Part shown: positions 56,702-64,000 of the stretch, piece after piece | Layout of the letters: the number at the start of each line of letters is the position of its first letter | Numbering within the stretch: position 1 is the first letter of the stretch | Source: Sordariomycetes sp. S80-01Y | Lineage: Eukaryota; Ascomycota; Sordariomycetes | Direction: 5' to 3' | DNA: 64,000 nucleotides | Assembly (NCBI GenBank): GCA_037042185.1 | Contig: JAXQJY010000031.1 | Coordinates: 2,480,001 to 2,544,000, forward strand | Notes under the pieces: model-generated | Seen by the model: only the letters and a program-made list of their open reading frames with translations | Told to the model about the DNA's origin: nothing | Database searches by the model: none | Program-made: the position numbers and the translations under genes

Positions 56702-59700
56702 ATGACAATGTGGACTTTACGAAAAGACATGGATAGCGACCCTTCCTTGAACCAGTCCCGGCCGGCTTGGGACGGCCTCAGGGGGGATGCATCCGGCCAT
56801 CGGTTGCCTTCAACAACCAGGGAGTCGTGGAATCTCAACTCAGGAACAGACACGAGCCGTCTTGTTTGGGACGAGAATGCATGTGCTTCAACTTCTGACC
56901 GAGGCCATGTAAAGGATGATGAACGAGTGGCAAACGAAGTTGTCAACCACCGAGAGTCACGACCGGTCGACTTTCTTAAGCTCGTCGGCCTGTGGGCATC
57001 CGCGAACCGAGAAGGAAGCGCCATGCAAGAATTTCGGGCTGAGGGTATCACGTCAATGAGAGCATCCAAAACGCTTGGTCGCGGGCTCTCTTTCAACGTC
57101 AACCTTGTCCGCATCGACGATGATGCGAAGTCACGCCTGGGCCTCGGATCATGTTTTGTCGTCTACAAGAAGCTCAGAGGCCTCAGCGATACACTAGGCG
57201 TTGTTCAGAGAGGGGAGCTGTTGCGGGCAGTACTCCTTGAAGTACGTGTCCTGACGCATCCGCCCCTCAAAGCACACAACAATATCGCGAGTCTCATCCA
57301 ACTCATTTGGGAGCCTGATCCAGAAAATGCGGATCAAGCTTGGCCTACTCTCGTCCTTGAGTACGCAGAGAACGGGACACTCGCTGACTTTCAAATCGAT
57401 TATCCCAACTTACCCTTCTCTTTGCGGCGGCAACTTTGTCGGGACGTTGGAAATGGTCTACGAGCATTGCACGATGCTGGTATAGTGCATGGTGATCTCA
57501 AGTCGGAAAACGTTCTTGTCTTCGATATCGACCAAGGGAAAGGCGTCGTTGCTAAACTCGCCGACTTTGGTTGCGCAGTCATCGACATTGAGTCCTCACA
57601 AACAGCCAAACTGCCCGCCTTCACCTTGCCATGGAACGCGCCAGAGAGCCAAGATAGACTGCCTCGAGGTATTCTGCAGAAGACCGATGTTTACAGCTTT
57701 GGTCTTCTCGTCTGGAGGATTGTTCTGGACGGGGTTAACCCGTTCCGACATGTCCCATCCCTCGTACATCTTGACAAAACTGATTTCCAACGTCAGGTGG
57801 AGATCCTGAAAATGGAAGACCAGATTCTACCACTGGCCAAAGCGACTCTTCGAGAACCGTATTGCAAGACTAACGAAGTGGAAATCGTTACAAAGGTCTT
57901 GGACTCGACCCTGCGACTCAATGCCTCAGAACGAAACTTGCATTATCCTTTACGCCTCTTGGAAGATCTGGCCGTTGAGTCTGCAGCCCCGATACAGCAA
58001 TTGATGCCGCATGAATACGACGATGTAAGATGACTTTCTCTGCCTCAATGCTAGTGCCACTGACAAAGATGCACAGGTCGACATCACAGCCCTCGCCACC
58101 GAAGTTACACCAATGTGTCTACAACTTTCCATCATCAAAGAGCTAGAGATGTTGTCCAAGAGACCCGGGAAGAGCAGCGTCCGAGCTTTCTCGCTGCTCT
58201 TTGAGCTGTATATTCAGCGTCTAGAGTGGCCGGGCGCCGAAGACAGCGCTGCTAAGTGGTATATCAAGGCGGTTCAGGCAGATCCCGACGCTAGCATTGC
58301 TCGCTATGCTTTCGGGGTCTTTGAGATTCTACAACGACCTGTTCCTCCCGAGATTGATGCTGTCTCTGTACTCAAATCTTGGACTCAAAAGGGCTGCTAT
58401 CATTCGTTGATGGAGCTGCAGAGGCACTCGCCGTCTGATTTCCCAGCTATACTGAAGGAATTTCGCAAACGCGGCGGGCTTTTGTCTCGTGACCAGAGAC
58501 ACGAGGTCAACAATCTGGTCTCATTCCAAGATTTTCAGAGCTATTTCGACGATATAATTGCCAGGAACAAAGGGGATCCCTCAGAGTTGGGAAAGATGAT
58601 GGTCACGGGCAACGGTGACTCACTGTTGCACGCAGCTTCGCGACACGGCTGCACTAGATCCATGGAGGAATTACTATCTCATGGTGCCGATGTGAACAGT
58701 ACAAACGCTGATGGGGAGACTGCTCTCCTCCAAGCTTGTAGAGCCGGTAGCTTGGAGGCAACCAAGCTCCTTTTAAGAAACGGGGCAGATCCGTCGATAG
58801 CGGCAAGTACCGGGGAAACACCATTACATTGGATCCTTGCGTTCGGCGACGAATGTGTCGAAGAAGTTACAACTCTTCTTCTCAGCAGCGGAGCATATGC
58901 ATGCCTCTACGCCACTGTTCCTCCCGGTCGATCCTCTTCAGTGGAATATCTAACCCTTTACGGAACACCACTGCACTATGCCATCCAAGCTCTCAATGAC
59001 AGGGCAGCTGTTGTGCTTCTCTCTGCTGGTGCTGACCCCTTTATGGATCATTCTCACGAGCGTGAGGATGATGTCTACTCTTACACCCCTTTCCGGCTGG
59101 CCATCGAGGAGTTACTGCCCAGCCTGGTCCAGATCATCGTGAACTCACCGACTTTTGCGTTGGACGTCAAGACATATTTTGCATCCAGAAATGCGAGTCT
59201 CCTCCACGGCATGGTGCGGTCTACCAGCACAGCAATGCACCGTATTCGTCTTGGAACATCTTACTCAGTCTCTCTGATTCACATGATTAGTTTGCTTCGA
59301 GTAACTGAAGAAGACTGCATTATCTCAGGCTCTGAGGCGTCTCCTCTACACACTTGCATTGTCCATGGAGCTCCATCAGAGGTCATTGAGTCCCTGCTAC
59401 AGACAGGGGGCCAGGAGCACCTAGAGTTGGAGTCGAGGGCCCATGGATCAACTCCCCTGCAAGTGGCCATGCAACTCAACCGGCGAACCACATTTCTTCT
59501 CCTCCTAGAGTATGGCGCGGATATCCATAGACGTCTTCTATTCCCCGAGGGCTTCTCTTATCTTCAGCTATGTGCAACTTCGGGCTCAAATGCCGTCTTC
59601 TTCGCCAATATCTTAATTGCCCGCGGAGCAAAGTTTCCCATTGTGAAGGCTTACGACCCTGAGGTGCGGGGCAAGACCGAGTCGCTCAGCCAATTCTCCC

Positions 59701-61491
59701 CTCACTTTCTGGCAATAATATTGGGGAATTTCGAGCTGGCAACGTTTCTCATACGTCGGAGTGGTTCCAGAAGCATAGTACCCCCTCCTGGCGATTTCGA
59801 CCTCTTCATGGATATGCTCCGCGCGCTTCCGCGTCTCCCTGTCTCCCGTCTTCAATATCTTCTGGAGCCACCAGAAGGGCTCGAGGCTATCTCTTTGGAG
59901 GGCTATGCAATGTTCAACCGAAACTGCTTCCACGCACTTGCCGCTCATCCCATCTTGGGAGATCTCGAGCTCCTAGTCAACTTTCGGTACCTTGTCGAAC
60001 AAAGCCGACTTCGAGGACAACCGGAGTTAATCAACCAATTAGATAAGATCGGATTCCCACCTATCGTCTCTGCCGTCATGATGGGACGGCTAGATCTGAT
60101 TGGAGAAATGCTCGCTGCAGGAGCTGATCCAAACGTTGGGAGTGCACCATGTGTCAACTACGCGCATTTCTACCTCAAACGCTTACAAAAAGCCCCTTCA
60201 CAGACATTCGCCGCACTAGGTGGCCATACACTTTCTCGCAGAGAGGCAAGATGGTTGCAAGACGACTACAAGTCCATCATCGTGCTGCTCAAACAATACG
60301 GCGGGCGGGAGGAAAGAACAGCAACCGGAAGTCTCAGACTGTCTTACACGGGAATCGTCGGTGGCTACCTGGAAGCATGCAAGCACGACTTTATGAACAA
60401 CTTCAAGAGGGGCAAAGAGCTCGGCATGAAAACAACCGAGCAAGAAGGGTTCGGCAAGACGATGTCCAATGTTTGGGGTGCTCTGACGACTAAAAGAGCC
60501 CAGAGCAATACCACGTCTTTGCAAGATATCAAGTTTAATCCGTGGGAGGACATGAAGAGCAATGTGATGAACTCTCTTGAGAGATATCAGCATGACATTG
60601 CTAGGCGTAACAGGTTCGCTTCCTCAGAGGGTGAGTCATCGCGATCCTCAACCACTCTCGCTGGGAAAGGTCCAAGCAAGATTTTTCCTTACACGGTATG
60701 TCTTTACAAGCTTGTCGATGAAGTCGAGATCGAGTGTTCCGCTGATATGTCATGTATAGAGTACGACTTTGGGTTCAATGAGAGACTTCGCGAAGTGGTA
60801 TGCTTCGGCACCAGCTCAGGAAGTACAAGACTTTGCACCAGTACATCCTTCGCCATTGGTGGATCAGTATCAGAGGCAACCTCATCAGAAACAAGGGTCT
60901 ATCTCATCAGTGCCGCTGACCGCATGCCGAACCCCCCCAGCATGCTCAGAAAAATCACCATGTGCTTCCTCTCTGTCTTTGGCACAATCCTCATCTCAGC
61001 AGGCCCTTACTTTTAATGCACATCAACGCCTTTCGCCCATGAGTCGAGCTAATGACGCATCAATCCAACATCAACAGCCGAGAATTATTACGCCCGAAGA
61101 CCACATACGTATAATTCAACAATTCACATCCACACTACCACTGGACTCAGGCGACCGTCAGACTCCCATCCAACAGTGTCTTGATACGCATTTCGCCGGC
61201 AACAGCGTAAGACAACAAAACATATCCTCGCCTGGAGCCCCTCTTGGAAGCCTTTACATACTCCACTTGGAAAATGGACTCCGTCAACTACTCAGGGACG
61301 AATTCGACGTAATGGTGTTCGTGAACGAAGGCCACTTGAGAGCAATCATCCAGAATCCTGTGGTGCAAGTATCTGGAGGAATGGAAAGGCGAGAGGACTT
61401 CGTGAATCAAGGATGGCTGGGCTGGATAGAGTTGGAGGCGAGAGAGGCGGAAATCTTGACGCGTTCTCTTGAAGATGTTGTGTGTTTATAG
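56702..61491 (+). CDS. Protein kinase-ankyrin repeat protein, three exons
   Basis: Exons 56702-58024, 58077-60695 and 60760-61491 join in phase 0 to 1557 residues; the introns (52 and 64 nt) have GTAAGA..ACAG and GTATGT..ATAG ends. After a 120-residue leader the kinase domain is complete: glycine loop LGRGLSFNV (125-133), Lys156/157, helix Glu180, HGDLKSEN (263-270), DFG (288-290) and APE (313-315), so it should be active. A Sel1/TPR-like stretch follows (AAKWYIKAVQADPDASIARY), then ankyrin repeats such as GDSLLHAASRHG and GETALLQACRAG, and a long helical C-terminus. I start at MTMW because frames upstream lack an ATG. It is divergent to the HeLo-like pseudokinase gene, which points to a signalling role. 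Confidence 0.9.
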
Positions 61492-62418
61492 AAACACTAG
61501 TGGACAGAAATCGCTCGTCTAATTGTAAATCATACTACTTTTGCGTCATCAGGGTACGCTCTCAGCTTCAGAGGCCAGATTTGGACCTGCCATGTCACAG
61601 GCCCCTGAGAACGCCGCTAATGCAACACATGTGCCGCTCGTAGCGACCCAAATCACCCAGATACCGTAGTCTCTTGTCTTCTGTGCCAACGGGCTTTCCG
61701 AACAATTTACAGATTGAAGTCTACTAGCCAAAGTCTAGTCATGGACTCTGGGTGCCTCGCTTTGCGGCCTAACGGCTTGTATATCATAGTAAGTGCATTC
61801 CCTTTGAGAGAAGCCATATGAAGAAAGCGAACTAGTGTTGTGGGCGTACAGACAGCACACCCGCGTGCTCTGTCCTGAAGCGTCTTTGGACTGCAATCGG
61901 TCGAGGGAGAAACGCAACCGCTCAGCTTCTTATAGTTGCTGTAGTCATTTTTGATCCAAAACGGCCAACTACTGACTAATCGAATGGAGGCGGAGATCAC
62001 CTAGCCATGATGAGGTGGACGGTTTTGCAGGAAAAACGGGACCCCGCCCAACAAGCTCGTAGTTGATGAAATCGGGCCTCGAGATGATCCTTGTTCTTCT
62101 GAGACGTCGGGTAGAATGCGCTAAAGTGCGGTTGAATCCCGGTACTGTAGATATGGGCGCTTGGAATTACTTTCTGTACTGTGCAGTGATGTTTGACATC
62201 GGCGACGACCTCTGCCGTAGTTCTTGATCGCCTCGAGTGGAGCCAGAAGTGGGGTATGTAGGTTTGATAGGTGGTATATGCTTGAGTGCGAGAGGTCCTA
62301 ATTTGGCTTGTCGCGGGGAGATGGATTGAGCTTACATCATGGGTTCTATGATTGTGGGCTGTTGGCTGGTTGTTAGCTGGCTGCCGTTACAGGCCGACGA
62401 TGCAGATCACATGACACA

Positions 62419-62663
62419 TAGACATGGACGACTAAATTTCCCCTGTTGACATGGGCGTCAGAATTTACCCCCGGTAAGCAGGGCACCCGGATTTACTCCC
62501 TGTAGACAGGGACGCTTGGATTTACCCCCTGAAGACATGGGCGCCTGAGTTTCCCCCCAGTAGACAGGGACGCCCGATTTTGCCTCCTGTACTCCGTAGA
62601 CATGGGCGTCTGAGTTTACACCGGACAGGGGTGCCTGAATGTACTCCCTGCAGACCAAGACCA
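62419..62663. repeat. Degenerate minisatellite, period about 28-29 bp
   Basis: About eight to nine units of the form GTAGACAKGGRCGYCTGRATTTACCCCC follow one another with base changes and small length differences. Units alternate between GACATGGGCG and GACAGGGACG openings, hinting at a two-unit history. Confidence 0.78.
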
Positions 62664-63732
62664 CCGAAGATGGCCGCGACATTCAACTCCTCTACACATG
62701 GCCGAGGGAGACCGCTGAACATGGACCTGCGATCCAGAACCCATCCAACTTCGCCGCGTGCGAGTCTCAGTCCACGGCTTGACGAACAGCCCTGGAGACG
62801 GGGACCGCAACCCTCACGTTCTCAACCCTCACACTCGCCTTCACCATCCTTCGCCCCGTAGAGCAATACACAGCATCCAGTCGAGTATAATACCGAAGTG
62901 CTGACGGCCTCGCATCCTCCCGGCTCCTTGCACTCGGCTCCCTCTACAATGTGTTGCCCTCATTTCTTCCACGTCTCCTTCCACCCTTTGCCGGGCCCTT
63001 CAGCCTGGGCCGCCTCTCGCCCAGAGCCTCGGTCTATGATCACCGTCAGCCCCGGCTTCGTTCCCACCAACAGCCAGCTTTCGGCCAGTCTATGCGACCT
63101 TCGACGGCGATGCGCCCAGCGCACCTCGTGTCTGCCGACGCACGCCCTGCGGCTCACCCATCACCTTCGATTAGGTCAGGGCTTGCTACTTCCCAACATG
63201 TTGAGCGCACAGGCATACCACGTCGCCATCTCGTCCTCCGATGACGCCATAAGCGTTAACGGCAACGAGTCTGTGTTCACGGTAGGCCGGCTCCGAGCGG
63301 TCTGCGCCACGGAAAGCCCGGCCGCGAGTACGGATGCTCTAGGTGGCGTCTCAGCAGCAACCAGCCCGGAATCCGCCCCGCTCCCCAGCTGCTCCATGAT
63401 AGTGAGGATGCCCGTCGAAGTCAACCTGGCTGGAGAAGTCCCTACCAAAGCGACCGCAGAAGCCGGGTACAGTACGATGCTCCAGCCCATGCAATACGAT
63501 TTCTAGAGGTCACTGCTGACTAAACCCAGAACTCCAAGCACCTCTCGAGACATTGGATATCCTGGTGCCTCGCCGGCGGTACAGCCCCAGCGAAGGCGTG
63601 GTCATCGGAACGCTGTGTCCCAAAGGGTACCCGCGGAAACGACGTCGAGGCGAAGGCGAATAAGCGATGGTCAGCAGCATAGCGGGAGGTTGGCCTACTT
63701 GCGCACTCCACGGTAGCAGAAATCGCTTTGTC

Positions 63733-64000
63733 GGCTCCGTTCCCGTGCCTGACTTCGTCTCTGTGCCTGATTCTCGGCTACCTCCATGTCTCCTGAATCG
63801 GCTCCGTTACTGCGCCTGACTCTGGCCTGCTTACGATTCCGCCTCCATCTATGCCTGGTTCTCGGCTCCGTCTCTGTGCCTGATCCTCGACTCCATTTTT
63901 GTGCCTTATTCTCGACGCAATTCTTGTGCCTGGTTGCCATCTCCATTCCCCGTGCCTGATTTCCGCCTGCCACTGTATCTGATTTCCCCTATGTTTGTGC
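63733..64000. repeat. Degenerate tandem repeat running off the window
   Basis: Short units built on CTCGGCTCCGTCTCTGTGCCTGAT recur imperfectly at roughly 30-base spacing up to the right edge. Unit borders are blurred, so the period is approximate and the array may extend further. Confidence 0.6.

Larger units (their letters stand above)
61492..64000. other. Repeat-bearing region without supported genes
   Basis: No gene is supported. Ser/Pro-rich frames (for example 62898-63506) occur on several phases and both strands at once, which fits GC-rich low-complexity DNA better than a gene. Two minisatellites lie at 62419-62663 and from 63733 to the edge. Confidence 0.45.

Noticed and set aside
62898-63506. 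202-residue Ser/Pro-rich frame
   Set aside because: Frames of similar look run on the other strand and in other phases at once, as expected of GC-rich low-complexity DNA.
1-64000. Secondary-metabolite gene cluster
   Set aside because: Oxidoreductases, transporters and Zn2Cys6 factors are present, but no polyketide synthase, peptide synthetase, terpene cyclase or prenyltransferase is seen.
1-64000. tRNA genes and CRISPR arrays
   Set aside because: Reading for B-box (GGTTCGANTCC) and for regularly spaced identical repeats gave no convincing hit; the tandem arrays found are minisatellites without unique spacers.

Overview
The window is nuclear DNA of a filamentous ascomycete (Pezizomycotina, most likely a Sordariomycete). 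The evidence is short introns of about 44-70 nt with GT..AG ends, fungal Zn2Cys6 regulators, a HeLo-NACHT-ankyrin protein, an EF-hand NADPH oxidase and long intergenic tracts that are partly AT-rich. The fructan enzymes, aspartyl protease, GH43-like enzyme and several small secreted cysteine-rich proteins suggest a plant- or litter-associated life. I recognised no tRNA, rRNA, CRISPR array or secondary-metabolite backbone gene.

Layout. 0-8.5 kb: a fructan-use cluster of two GH32 hydrolases (the first cut by the window edge) and a sugar transporter. 10-10.9 kb: a classical SDR. 11.1-15.8 kb: a 1543-residue HeLo-NACHT-ankyrin-ZZ protein. 17.9-23.4 kb: four small secreted proteins in gene-poor DNA. 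24.4-28.2 kb: a Zn2Cys6 regulator and a Dal5-type MFS transporter. 30.9-36.8 kb: a NoxC-type oxidase, a PRISE-type reductase and a cytochrome b561. 36.8-42.1 kb: almost empty. 42.2-46 kb: a Zn2Cys6 regulator with an unresolved first splice, then a GPI-type aspartyl protease. 46-48.9 kb: gene-free, with a telomere-like tract. 48.9-54.2 kb: a GH43-like enzyme, an FrsA-like secreted hydrolase and a third Zn2Cys6 regulator, followed by an SDR remnant. 54.9-61.5 kb: a divergent pair made of a HeLo-like/pseudokinase gene and an intact kinase-ankyrin gene. 62.4-64 kb: minisatellites.

How it works together. The GH32 enzymes would cut inulin- or levan-type fructans outside the cell and the neighbouring transporter would import the sugars. 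Two separate loci carry HeLo-type cell-death domains, one fused to an NLR-like receptor and one to a kinase fold beside a kinase-ankyrin gene. The divergent 54.9-61.5 kb pair, which resembles a RIPK/MLKL-style sensor and executor arrangement, is the most interesting candidate system, but this is inference and the HeLo-like half may be degenerate. Most genes were assembled across introns by checking splice dinucleotides, reading phase and family motifs by eye.
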